64,000 nucleotides of DNA from an uncultured Balneola sp. (GTDB lineage Bacteria; Bacteroidota; Rhodothermia; Balneolales; Balneolaceae): contig CABZWK010000003.1 of NCBI GenBank assembly GCA_902529365.1, positions 1 through 64,000 of the forward strand, given 5' to 3'. Shown in pieces: positions 1 through 7,693 of this stretch. Every line of letters starts with the position of its first letter. The first letter of the stretch is position 1. The notes under the pieces were generated by a model that saw nothing but the letters and a program-made list of their open reading frames with translations, was not told the DNA's origin and did no database searches. A program made the position numbers and the translations under genes.

Positions 1-539
1 CCGGAATTAGTGGAATAAGCAATAGGATCAATTACCAATGGTACCTCAATGTAGCCTGCCTTACCTACACCCTGGGCTGGATAAAGGATATCTTGTTCAT
101 GCTGTAATGTGCTAATTCGAACAAAATACTGCAATTGAGACCCAGTGATTATACTGGGTTCCAAATCAACACTAAGTAGCCCGTTGATCAGCTGCATTGA
201 GCGTTGACGGAAGCCCATGTTTCCATCGGTTCGGTAAAAAAATTCGGCTTCGATTATTTCTGCAGGTCGGAGTCCTGGTATCTGAAATTCCAAGGATGCT
301 GTCGCTTTTTGGTTGATGAAAATAGGTACTTGATGCTCTATCCAATAGGGAGATGTCCCGTCTCCAAATACATTAATCCCACCTATACTCACGGCCCTTG
401 TTTGGTCAAAAGCACCTATTCCAATCAAGGAACCATCTTGGTTATGTTGGGCATATAGCTCGGTCCCAATTGCTCCAAGAATTATAGCAGCAAATAAATA
501 CTTACCGTTAATTTTGTCAAAGGCTTGCCGTGTAAACAT
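1..539 (-). CDS. Secreted or surface protein of unknown function, cut by the window edge
   Basis: The frame opens with ATG at 539 and runs off the left edge, so only about 179 N-terminal residues are visible. It begins with a hydrophobic segment after a short basic stretch (KYLFAAIILGAIG, then LYAQ), which reads as a signal peptide. The visible mature part is beta-rich, with no motif I recognise. It starts 36 bases after the stop of the FecR-domain gene on the same strand, so it is probably the third gene of a secreted-protein operon. The missing C-terminus could contain the defining domain. The coding call is firm because the frame is open to the edge and has a sensible secretion signal. The function is unknown. 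Confidence 0.7.
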   Translation of the reverse strand, partial: MFTRQAFDKINGKYLFAAIILGAIGTELYAQHNQDGSLIGIGAFDQTRAVSIGGINVFGDGTSPYWIEHQVPIFINQKATASLEFQIPGLRPAEIIEAEFFYRTDGNMGFRQRSMQLINGLLSVDLEPSIITGSQLQYFVRISTLQHEQDILYPAQGVGKAGYIEVPLVIDPIAYSTNS

Positions 540-575
540 AGAGAGTAATAACTCTTTTGGACCCGAGAAAAAATA

Positions 576-1367
576 TTATTGGTCAAATTTTTCAAAAATA
601 GTCAATGGTATTTCACGAACCTGACCATTTGCATCTCGGAATCGAACGATTACCGTACGCTCAATAAGATCTTCTTCCAAATCTTCATAGCCTTCTCCAA
701 GATTTTGAAGCTGATCGTCGCTAAGTGTACCTGATTCTACAGAACTTCCCCCTTCATCGACCTCAGCATACATTTTCTCAAACAATGAAACCGTTTGACC
801 TGAATTCAAAGCAGTAACGTTTACCTGCCCCTCTTCTACCCAAATAAACCCATCTGCATTATTCCCAAATACGGTCCCTTTCACCGAAGCTAAGGAACGA
901 GAGGTCTGAACATCAAAACTTCCAGAGCCCACAGGCTCAATTTCTAGTCGAATTTCTCCTTGTTCTAAATCTATTCTACGGTTGGAAAGACGAGAATTCG
1001 CTAAGCTCTCACCACGAATAATAAGCATCGATTCCGGTTTAACTTTAGCTACACTATTATCAGAGGTAAAGATAACGAGTGCATAGCCAGACTGCCCGGT
1101 TGCTAAGGTATCTCCATTGAAAAGCGGCTCCCCTATATTTTCACGTAGATCTAGCACATAAGCCCCTCTATCCTTTGACAATAAATCTACTTCCGGTTTA
1201 AATCTTCGCACAATAGCCAGAGGTCTAACTTGGGCTTCTATAATCCCATCAGCAACTGCTTCGGTCGGAGGTATGGTCGACAATGGATTGGTTTTAAACC
1301 CTTCAGGTAATGTATCAGGGGCTAAATTTATAAAAGAGAAAAAGAGGATAATAAAAAGAGATTTCAT
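576..1367 (-). CDS. FecR-domain secreted protein
   Basis: A 263-residue protein. I chose the internal ATG at 1367 because it starts directly with a signal peptide (MKSLFIILFFSF) and avoids overlapping the upstream gene; the longest frame begins at 1442. After the signal peptide comes a FecR-like beta-rich region at roughly residues 60-200, with the typical run in which a periplasmic protein is described by GDTLATG, then a hydrophobic strand, an ESMLIIRGE-type strand and VKGTVFG. Classical FecR proteins are sigma-factor regulators with an N-terminal cytoplasmic tail. This one has a signal peptide and no sigma factor beside it, so a structural or ligand-binding role in the envelope is more likely. 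The C-terminal 60 residues are acidic with no recognised fold. It sits 22 bases after the preceding gene. Confidence 0.8.
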   Translation of the reverse strand: MKSLFIILFFSFINLAPDTLPEGFKTNPLSTIPPTEAVADGIIEAQVRPLAIVRRFKPEVDLLSKDRGAYVLDLRENIGEPLFNGDTLATGQSGYALVIFTSDNSVAKVKPESMLIIRGESLANSRLSNRRIDLEQGEIRLEIEPVGSGSFDVQTSRSLASVKGTVFGNNADGFIWVEEGQVNVTALNSGQTVSLFEKMYAEVDEGGSSVESGTLSDDQLQNLGEGYEDLEEDLIERTVIVRFRDANGQVREIPLTIFEKFDQ

Positions 1368-1389
1368 AATGACGTTCTTTTTTGAGTGA

Positions 1390-2583
1390 TTAATTTCCTT
1401 CAATGACCAAATCGCCATTTTGAAATTTTTCGATGAGTTCAAGAATTTTTTGTACGCCTATTACACCAGTATATACTTGCCCATCAATTTCAATATTTTC
1501 AAAACTATAGCCAGTTTCTAACAGTAGATTGTATGTATCCTGCCCAACCAATTGAACGAGAGCTTGCACGGTTTCTTGATCCACTTCAACCACAGTAGAT
1601 TCGCTACCTGGATCAACCAGAGTAAACTCCCATATTTCAGAAACAACTTCATTTATACCTAATGCAGTATTCATCGATGTCACTACTTGCCAGTAATAAG
1701 TTAGTCCAGGAACAAGAGCCTGCACACCATTGGTTGGATACTGTAATGAATTACCTCGTATATTTTGATCTAAGTACTCAAATTGCAGTAATGATCCTCC
1801 TATATCTGTTGCCTCAGAACTTTTTGCACTTTCTAAGAGTGATTCAGGGCTATCTGATCCATTTCCTGATACAACCAACACACGATAAGTCAATGACGCG
1901 TCACCTTCCCAACTTAGCTGCGGAATAGGGTTGCTGATGGCTGCCTCAGCGCCTACCAAATCACCTGGGGTTCTTAGCAAAATGGTTAACTCATCGACCA
2001 CTCCCCCTTCCGATATGTTACCCCCCAGTTGGATGGTTTCATTGGCTAAAAGCTCTCGACGACCTTCTTCAGTTACTTGATAAATACGCACAGCAAAGCT
2101 GTATTGGTCGTTTGGTAGGGTAGTTCCCGATAGATCTTCAACAAAATTTTCACCGGTTGATGTAAGCCCACCATCGAACTTCATTTGGTCGGATATACCT
2201 GGAATTTCTTCATTTTGGATATCATTATTGGTTGCAAAAATAACCTGACCTGGGCTTAGGGAGAAAGGATAGGCCGCTTGTTGACGAATCCTGGCTAACA
2301 CACCATAACTAGCTGCTTCCACATCAAATTCAAAATAAAGATTCTCTAATCTTTCTGTTGTGTTGTTAACTAATGACCCAGATATAATCACAGGCCCCCC
2401 GCCTTCCGTATCTACACCTAGACTTGAGAGCCCGAGCACTTGGGCTTGCTCCAAGATGGGTGAAAGGGAGAACTCTAGAGTAACTTTATCAGACTGGCCA
2501 AAGGTTTCAATTGTGGTCAAAAACCAAATCAATACCGCAAAAAACCCAATATTTCCTGCTTTTTTCATATATAAATTATCCAT
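1390..2583 (-). CDS. Secreted protein with fibronectin-III-like region, unknown function
   Basis: A 397-residue protein. The start at 2583 is preferred over the longer frame at 2610 because it has a good ribosome binding site (AAGAGG) about five bases upstream. A signal peptide follows (hydrophobic GFFAVLIWFLTTIETFG). The middle of the protein (about residues 225-325) looks like a fibronectin-III-type domain: PIPQLSWEGDASLTYRV, then GLTYYWQVV and a WEFTLV end strand. The last 60 residues are helical and may be a docking segment. It is first of three secreted-protein genes on this strand and probably co-transcribed with the FecR-domain gene. The family name is unknown to me; an extracellular or outer-membrane binding protein is the best inference. 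Confidence 0.75.
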   Translation of the reverse strand: MDNLYMKKAGNIGFFAVLIWFLTTIETFGQSDKVTLEFSLSPILEQAQVLGLSSLGVDTEGGGPVIISGSLVNNTTERLENLYFEFDVEAASYGVLARIRQQAAYPFSLSPGQVIFATNNDIQNEEIPGISDQMKFDGGLTSTGENFVEDLSGTTLPNDQYSFAVRIYQVTEEGRRELLANETIQLGGNISEGGVVDELTILLRTPGDLVGAEAAISNPIPQLSWEGDASLTYRVLVVSGNGSDSPESLLESAKSSEATDIGGSLLQFEYLDQNIRGNSLQYPTNGVQALVPGLTYYWQVVTSMNTALGINEVVSEIWEFTLVDPGSESTVVEVDQETVQALVQLVGQDTYNLLLETGYSFENIEIDGQVYTGVIGVQKILELIEKFQNGDLVIEGN

Positions 2584-2676
2584 AATTACCTCTTTTAATT
2601 GCATTTTCAAACCATGCTATCGTTAAGGTTGTTCAAACAAATATAAATCAAAAGCTTGAGCACTTAAAATAAGATG

Positions 2677-2712
2677 TAAAAAAAGCTCTTCCCTTAATTA
2701 GAAAGAGCTTTG
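2677..2712 (-). terminator. Rho-independent terminator of the tRNA-Ala gene
   Basis: Read on the minus strand directly after the tRNA: an AAAGCTCTT / AAGAGCTTT inverted repeat with a loop of about 11 bases, followed by a run of T. The hairpin begins one or two bases after the tRNA discriminator base. Confidence 0.75.
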
Positions 2713-2786
2713 TGGAGCTATGGGGATTCGAACCCCAGACCTTCGCGCTGCCAGCGCGATGCTCTAGCCAGCTGAGCTATAGCCCC
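2713..2786 (-). tRNA. tRNA-Ala (anticodon GGC)
   Basis: A complete 74-base cloverleaf on the minus strand. The acceptor stem pairs GGGGCTA with TAGCTCC and contains the G3:U70 wobble that is the alanine identity element. The D arm is GCTC/GAGC. The anticodon stem is TCGCG/CGCGA with loop CTGGCAG, giving anticodon GGC. The T arm is TGGGG, TTCGAAT, CCCCA. The discriminator is A, and CCA is not fully encoded in the gene (the next bases read CA). Confidence 0.97.
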
Positions 2787-2846
2787 TAAATAAGGACTTA
2801 AATATAAGTGTGATGGTAAATTAATCCTAGTTCATTTATTTTTTTG

Positions 2847-2877
2847 TTTGATAGACTCCAAAGGTTCACTATTTTCA
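2847..2877 (+). promoter_or_regulatory. Candidate Bacteroidota-type promoter for the OmpA-like gene
   Basis: TTTG at 2847-2850 and TATTTTCA at 2870-2877 are 19 bases apart. This fits the -33 TTTG / -7 TAnnTTTG Bacteroidota consensus in spacing and in six of eight -7 positions. The gene starts 61 bases downstream and has a TAGGAG ribosome binding site. Confidence 0.4.
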
Positions 2878-2937
2878 CATAAAATACTTAAACGTTTTTA
2901 ATATCAATCAAACCTTCTGAATAGGAGTCAAACCTAT

Positions 2938-3849
2938 ATGAAACGAAGAATAAACCTACTTGTCCTCACACTATTTTTATCTGCTGGAGTTCTCAGCCAA
3001 TTTGGCTGCGGGCCCAAAGAAGTTGTTCCACCTGTACCTGTCGATACTGATGGTGACGGACTTACAGACGTTCAAGAACTTGAACTTGGACTTGACCCCA
3101 ACAACGCTGATACCGATAGTGATGGCTTAAGTGATGGAGTTGAAGTAAACGAAACTAATACCGACCCAAACAATGCCGATACAGATGGCGATGGTTTGAA
3201 TGATGGTGATGAAGTGAATACCTACAACACCAATCCAAATAATACCGATACTGACGGCGATGGTCTAAGCGACTATGACGAAGTTATGACCTACAATACG
3301 GATCCAAATGATGCTAATGGCGACGCTGATGGAGAAGGTCTTAGTGACGTAGATGAAATTAATGTCCACAATACTAATCCTACCAATGCTGACACCGATG
3401 GTGACCGGTTCAATGACGCACAAGAAGTTGATATGGGTACCAATCCAAATGACGGGTCAGATCCTGCTTACATTGCTGAAGATCAGTTGACGACGATTAC
3501 CTTTGATTTTGACCGGTCTACCGTTACGGACGCATCTGCCCAAGCACTAGCTGAAAACGTTCAAATGCTTATGAATGCACCTGCATTTAATGTTCGTGTT
3601 GACGCATACACCGATCACGTGGGTGGCGATCAATATAACTTACGTTTGAGTTTACGTAGAGCAGCCTCTGTGGTGAGTTTCTATACTCAGAATGGAATTT
3701 CTGAAGACAGAATCGAATCTCGCGGATTGGGTAAAGCTCCAGTAGAGTGTAGTGAAATGGAAAAAGAGAGCGGAACCAACGGTTGTGAGAAGAACCGTCG
3801 TGCTGAGTCTCAACCAGTAAGTACACTAAAGTATAATCCAGATATGTAA
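2938..3849 (+). CDS. OmpA-family lipoprotein with TSP3 calcium-binding repeats
   Basis: A 303-residue outer-membrane protein. The N-terminus is a lipoprotein-like signal peptide ending at Cys24 (QFGC, an imperfect lipobox). Residues 37-175 hold about six thrombospondin-type-3 repeats built on DTDGDGLSD, with acidic side chains expected to bind calcium. The fifth repeat (near NGDADGEGLSD) is irregular. Residues 185-300 form an OmpA C-terminal peptidoglycan-binding domain: ITFDFDRSTV, then VDAYTDHVGG, LSLRRAASV, GLGKAPVE and NRRAE. The role is to tie the outer membrane to peptidoglycan, with the repeat region as a spacer. A ribosome binding site (TAGGAG) precedes the ATG. It is a single-gene unit closed by a strong terminator. 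Confidence 0.92.
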   Translation: MKRRINLLVLTLFLSAGVLSQFGCGPKEVVPPVPVDTDGDGLTDVQELELGLDPNNADTDSDGLSDGVEVNETNTDPNNADTDGDGLNDGDEVNTYNTNPNNTDTDGDGLSDYDEVMTYNTDPNDANGDADGEGLSDVDEINVHNTNPTNADTDGDRFNDAQEVDMGTNPNDGSDPAYIAEDQLTTITFDFDRSTVTDASAQALAENVQMLMNAPAFNVRVDAYTDHVGGDQYNLRLSLRRAASVVSFYTQNGISEDRIESRGLGKAPVECSEMEKESGTNGCEKNRRAESQPVSTLKYNPDM

Positions 3850-3886
3850 TCGGATTTTAAAATTATTGATTGTATGATTGTACAGA

Positions 3887-3916
3887 GGGTCTTGATTATT
3901 CAAGGCCCTTTTTTTT
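3887..3916 (+). terminator. Rho-independent terminator after the OmpA-like gene
   Basis: GGGTCTTGA, loop TTAT, TCAAGGCCC (nine pairs including one G-T), followed by eight T. It begins 37 bases after the stop codon. Confidence 0.9.
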
Positions 3917-4053
3917 GGCATCAATTTTGTTTATCGATAGAAAGAACCCTTTCAAATCCTTCCTATCCACTCGTACGTCGCAAGTGCCCTGAATCATTTA
4001 CATTGATTACCCAAGTTGAAGCCTAGCTGTTCTAAAGTTGAACTCAAGTTGTT

Positions 4054-6516
4054 CTAAAAAATACGTGAGAGGGAAATACCTGGATACAACCCGGGGGCAT
4101 CTAATCGATATGCAAGATCTAGTCGAATTAGACTGAAAATGTTGCTTAAGGAAACGCCAATCTCAGTGTGTACCCCCTTCGTGCTTGGTAACATAGTACC
4201 TGGAAACTCCTGAATAAAATTCAATTGACCAGAGTTTTCCCAGGTTTTACCTACACCACCAAAGGCAATAATACTCAAGCCTTTTTTACCTGCCCCTTTC
4301 CAACCTAATGCTTCCAGTGGAATGGACCGAAAGTTGTGTTCCGCATATAAAGATGCATAACTCGCCCCCTCGTAGGGGATAAATGTTTTCGTTTTAAACA
4401 CCCCAAAAGGCCCAAATACCCCCAAGGCGACATCTAAGGCTCCATTACGCTGAATAGGAATTCCCCCAACAAAACTACCGGCATTTATTTTCACATCTAA
4501 CACATTAGGAATGAGCCTACGCTTATAAAAGGTTTTAAAACGCTGATACAATTCTAATTCAAATCTAGCAAAGTCCCAATCGCTACCAAGCACTTCATGC
4601 GATGTTTCTATACCGAGATATAAATTATTCGCTTCTACTACTCCTAGGGCCTCTTTTCCACTTCCACCCTGAATTTCGATGGTAATTGATGATAATCGGC
4701 CATCATTTATAGGTGGATTCATCCGTGCATTATTGTCACTAGCCCTAAGGTCATAACTTGTTTTATAATCAATACTACTATGATTTTCTATAGAATAATA
4801 AAGACGCGCATTCGAACGCCGCCCAAGAATGGTACCTTTCATTCGATGTGTGAATCCAATTTTTGAGTACTCATTACGGTAGTAATCATTGTAATCGTCA
4901 AAACCAAGAAGAATGGGAACAGCCTGTACTGGACTAAAATAGTAGGTATTGTTTAGACGCGGAGTGGTAATGTTACCGGATTGTGCCCAAATTCTATTTC
5001 TCCGATTTTCTGGATCTAACACCCATTCTCCCTCAATTCTTGGGCTCCATTCTTTGTAACCAAAACTATATCCTACTACCGCTTTTAATTCTAATCTATC
5101 TTTTTCAATAAAACGTCGTTCCAAACCTATACCAGTATATAAGGCATCTACACGGTTATATCGTGCTTCTACTACTACAATATTTTGAGTCACTCTAGAA
5201 CTAGCCTGCCCAAAAAAACTAGAATCTTTAGTTGTCTCTTGGAGATCATCTTCCTCTTCCATCGTTACAAACTTGGCCAAAAAGCCGGTTGGTTGAAAAG
5301 ATTTTTCAAGACTAGTCGTGCTATCTAAATTGGCATAAGCACTTACTTCAATATTTGATAAAGGCACTACATCCAAACTTCGAATAAACAAAGAATCCGA
5401 TGACTGAATCGATGTAGAATCTACAGTAAAGGTGTTTTCTAACAAAAAGACTTGGTCTGGTACCCATTGATTAACCACATAATCACTCAACTTAGATATT
5501 TGTTTAAAACCAATGGGTGGAAATTGTAGGCCTGGTAAACCAATCTCAATTTCTCCATCTAATCGAAAATCTACCGGCAACCAAAATTCCCCACCAAAAT
5601 TTGAGTATTGTTGCTCATAAAAAATATTGAATTCTTGAATAGGCGGAGGGAAAACCACTACTTCATTCGGTTTTAATCGAACACTTAATAGTGCAAAAGC
5701 CTCATCTAACACTTGTATAATCCCCGTGAAAAGTGGCTGAAGTTCACGCTTAGGACTTACTTCAATCTCATACACAATTGCATCATCTATGCTATTATAA
5801 TCCAGCAAGGTAAAGTGGTAATAGTCCAATGCTTCAGGGTGAGTAATGCCCACCATATTGAAACCTGTTATATCCAAATTATCGTCATAAAAATTAGGTG
5901 TATAACTTACACCTGCAAAGTTACTTGCCTCATCCATGTTGGCCGTCTGCCTCTTGGATTTTAATATTTCTCTAACTCCTTTCTCTCTATCCCAATAAAG
6001 CTCAGATAAGCTCTCATTAATTGATACTATGGCAGTATCTCTTTTGATTTGTTGCCGAGTATACGCGTCCGCTTTATACCTATTCAAATTTGAGCGCCAC
6101 TGCTCTTTACTTTCTATTACCTTCTCCATTATATAAACAGCTGGATCTTCTTCGGTTATGATAACTGCATCCATATTCACCACTGCAGGTTGCATCTGGA
6201 TAATGACTATTTTTTGCTCACGTACGGTTACTTCCACGGATTCATACCCAATGAACCTTGCCACTAGTGTCACTGGCAATGTGGGTGCTGTTATCTCAAA
6301 CGCTCCATCAGCATTGGTAATAGTCCCTGTATACGTATCCTTAATTATTAGATGCGCAGCTGGTAACGCTTCACCCGTTTGAGCGTCTACAATAGTCCCT
6401 TCTAATTTGACCTTATCCAATACTGTTGACGCAATAGCCCACTGGGCTGGGATTAGTAAGGCTATGAGTTGAGTAATAATGCCGATTAAAACAGCTTTTT
6501 TTATGTATGAAGACAT
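4054..6516 (-). CDS. DUF5686 / carboxypeptidase-regulatory-like outer-membrane protein
   Basis: An 820-residue protein, the usual length for this Bacteroidota family. A signal peptide (residues 1-30) is followed by a carboxypeptidase-regulatory-like beta-sandwich at about 36-115, containing LEGTIVDAQTGEALPAAHL and ADGAFEIT. The DUF5686 signature then starts with DPAVYIMEKVIESK near residue 123 and continues as a large beta-rich domain to the end, which finishes with an aromatic residue (SRIF) as expected for an outer-membrane barrel. The molecular function of the family is not established; TonB-receptor-like plug and barrel architecture is inferred. It is transcribed alone, with an AT-rich gap of about 700 bases upstream. 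Confidence 0.85.
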   Translation of the reverse strand: MSSYIKKAVLIGIITQLIALLIPAQWAIASTVLDKVKLEGTIVDAQTGEALPAAHLIIKDTYTGTITNADGAFEITAPTLPVTLVARFIGYESVEVTVREQKIVIIQMQPAVVNMDAVIITEEDPAVYIMEKVIESKEQWRSNLNRYKADAYTRQQIKRDTAIVSINESLSELYWDREKGVREILKSKRQTANMDEASNFAGVSYTPNFYDDNLDITGFNMVGITHPEALDYYHFTLLDYNSIDDAIVYEIEVSPKRELQPLFTGIIQVLDEAFALLSVRLKPNEVVVFPPPIQEFNIFYEQQYSNFGGEFWLPVDFRLDGEIEIGLPGLQFPPIGFKQISKLSDYVVNQWVPDQVFLLENTFTVDSTSIQSSDSLFIRSLDVVPLSNIEVSAYANLDSTTSLEKSFQPTGFLAKFVTMEEEDDLQETTKDSSFFGQASSRVTQNIVVVEARYNRVDALYTGIGLERRFIEKDRLELKAVVGYSFGYKEWSPRIEGEWVLDPENRRNRIWAQSGNITTPRLNNTYYFSPVQAVPILLGFDDYNDYYRNEYSKIGFTHRMKGTILGRRSNARLYYSIENHSSIDYKTSYDLRASDNNARMNPPINDGRLSSITIEIQGGSGKEALGVVEANNLYLGIETSHEVLGSDWDFARFELELYQRFKTFYKRRLIPNVLDVKINAGSFVGGIPIQRNGALDVALGVFGPFGVFKTKTFIPYEGASYASLYAEHNFRSIPLEALGWKGAGKKGLSIIAFGGVGKTWENSGQLNFIQEFPGTMLPSTKGVHTEIGVSLSNIFSLIRLDLAYRLDAPGLYPGISLSRIF

Positions 6517-6651
6517 GTATAGATAGGGTTAAAATCAAAAATAGATGTAAACTAATTATACCTATTTCAACACGAATAGTTTCACTTAAATATTCAAATC
6601 AACCCGGTTGAATTGGTCTAATACAAACAACCGTTTAATCAAATAGCCTAT

Positions 6652-6885
6652 TTATTTAGCACCCGAAAGGCAGGCACTACTAGCTTTTGAGAGGGATGAT
6701 ACTGCCCGCTTAGTAAACCACGACGGATCATCCTGAATAGTAGCTGCCCCTGTTTTCTCATTCTTTTGTACTCCTTCGTATTGTACTATACATCGCTGTA
6801 CATTTAAATCTAAACGTACGATTTCGGTTTTATTTAAAGCGGTATGCTCCTGAATACGTGTATTAGCTTTTTCAAGTAAGTCCAC
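6652..6885 (-). CDS. Possible small hypothetical protein (GTG start)
   Basis: A 77-residue frame beginning at GTG 6885, with no ATG in frame before an upstream stop and no clear ribosome binding site. The sequence is soluble and mixed charge in its first half and Ser/Ala/Lys-rich at its end, with two cysteines. It has no signal peptide and no motif I recognise. It could be a real small gene, a remnant of a longer one, or chance. It is listed mainly because it is the only sizeable frame in the 720-base gap between 6517 and 7235. Confidence 0.25.
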   Translation of the reverse strand: MDLLEKANTRIQEHTALNKTEIVRLDLNVQRCIVQYEGVQKNEKTGAATIQDDPSWFTKRAVSSLSKASSACLSGAK

Positions 6886-7165
6886 ACACTCGCAGTGAGT
6901 GGGAGAACGAGCTAGAGTTATTCAATACATCGATAAAAGCACTCCAAGGAGTCTCACTTTAGTGTTCATTTTGTCTTTGTTAAATCACGATTAATGTGTT
7001 TGTAAAGAAGAGGGGGGCTTATTTATTGGATACCGTACTCACTGTCTCCTTACAGCTAATATGATTGAAAAAGGCGAATCATTTAAATTAAGAAGTAGCC
7101 CTCAATATTATGATTCGTTCACTATCTATTTTAAACCCAACAAAAATAGTACTTTAAAAACATTT
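6886..7165. other. AT-rich intergenic stretch, no supported gene
   Basis: About 280 bases between the weak small frame and the boxes upstream of 7236. A short G-rich run (near 7012-7018) and a few short imperfect hairpins are present. I see no RNA gene, repeat family or convincing coding frame. Confidence 0.5.
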
Positions 7166-7204
7166 GTTAACATTAGCTTTACTTTTTGTTAACAATTTGG
7201 TAAC
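7166..7204 (+). promoter_or_regulatory. Three phased GTTAAC-type boxes upstream of the 7236 gene
   Basis: GTTAAC at 7166-7171 and 7188-7193 and GGTAAC at 7199-7204, each embedded in TTTG(T/G)TAACA. Spacings are 22 and 11 bases, about two and one helical turns. They end about 30 bases before the ATG at 7236, so they lie in the promoter region. Two more GTTAAC boxes 11 bases apart occur at 7614-7630. Confidence 0.4.
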
Positions 7205-7235
7205 ATTAGAAAAGGAATAATAAATCACGAACGAT

Positions 7236-7625
7236 ATGAAAAAAATAATCATTGGTTTTATAGCTCTATTTTTTACCAGCGCAATTAGCTTCGCTCAGAC
7301 AGATGTAGAAACCTACCCAACCAACACCCAACTAACAAAGTTGCCAGGCGATCTTTACTCAGTAACTATCACGGATTATGAAGGTGATGTACTTCAAAAA
7401 GGAATGTATATCAAACAAAATGATAAGATGATTCGACATGGTCTTTGGAAACTGTTTGACACAAATACTCATGAAATAGTAACCAAAACCGAATTCGTTT
7501 TTGGAGAACAAACCTGGGTAGAAACATATATTAATGGAACGTTATTTCACTACAGCAAAGAAGAGATAACCATTAATCGATTGCATCAGCGGCTAGCTAA
7601 ACTGGAGCGAAAAGTTAACTCTTAG
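7236..7625 (+). CDS. Small secreted protein of unknown function
   Basis: A 129-residue protein with a clean signal peptide (MKKIIIGFIALFFTSAISFAQ, cleavage after about residue 21). The mature part is beta-rich: a strand pattern TITDYEGDVLQKGMYI, then GLWKLFD and FGEQTWVETYINGTLFHY, followed by a helical basic C-terminus (RLHQRLAKLERKV). The alternating turn-and-strand pattern is loosely like MORN/YwqK-type repeats, but this is only resemblance. A PiT-like permease starts 68 bases downstream on the same strand, so co-transcription is possible. The upstream region holds phased GTTAAC boxes. Function unknown. Confidence 0.75.
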   Translation: MKKIIIGFIALFFTSAISFAQTDVETYPTNTQLTKLPGDLYSVTITDYEGDVLQKGMYIKQNDKMIRHGLWKLFDTNTHEIVTKTEFVFGEQTWVETYINGTLFHYSKEEITINRLHQRLAKLERKVNS

Positions 7626-7630
7626 TTAAC
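7614..7630 (+). promoter_or_regulatory. Pair of GTTAAC boxes, 11 bases apart, before the permease gene
   Basis: GTTAAC at 7614-7619 and 7625-7630, the first inside the last codons of the 7236 gene and the second overlapping its stop. The permease ATG is at 7694. The 11-base pitch equals that of the last two boxes upstream of 7236. Confidence 0.35.
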
Positions 7631-7693
7631 CTTAGAAATACATATTAGGCTTATATTAAATAATTTAAATGTTCAACATTTATATGAACCTTT

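Noticed and set aside
3040-3450. Tandem similar DNA units, about 70-80 bases, that could be mistaken for a CRISPR-like repeat array
   Set aside because: They are the codons of the TSP3 protein repeats inside an intact reading frame, with no fixed repeat plus unique spacer pattern.
7061-7192. A 43-codon frame (MIEKGESFKL start) in the AT-rich intergenic region before 7236
   Set aside because: No ribosome binding site near the ATG, poor codon logic, and it runs across the GTTAAC boxes; probably chance.
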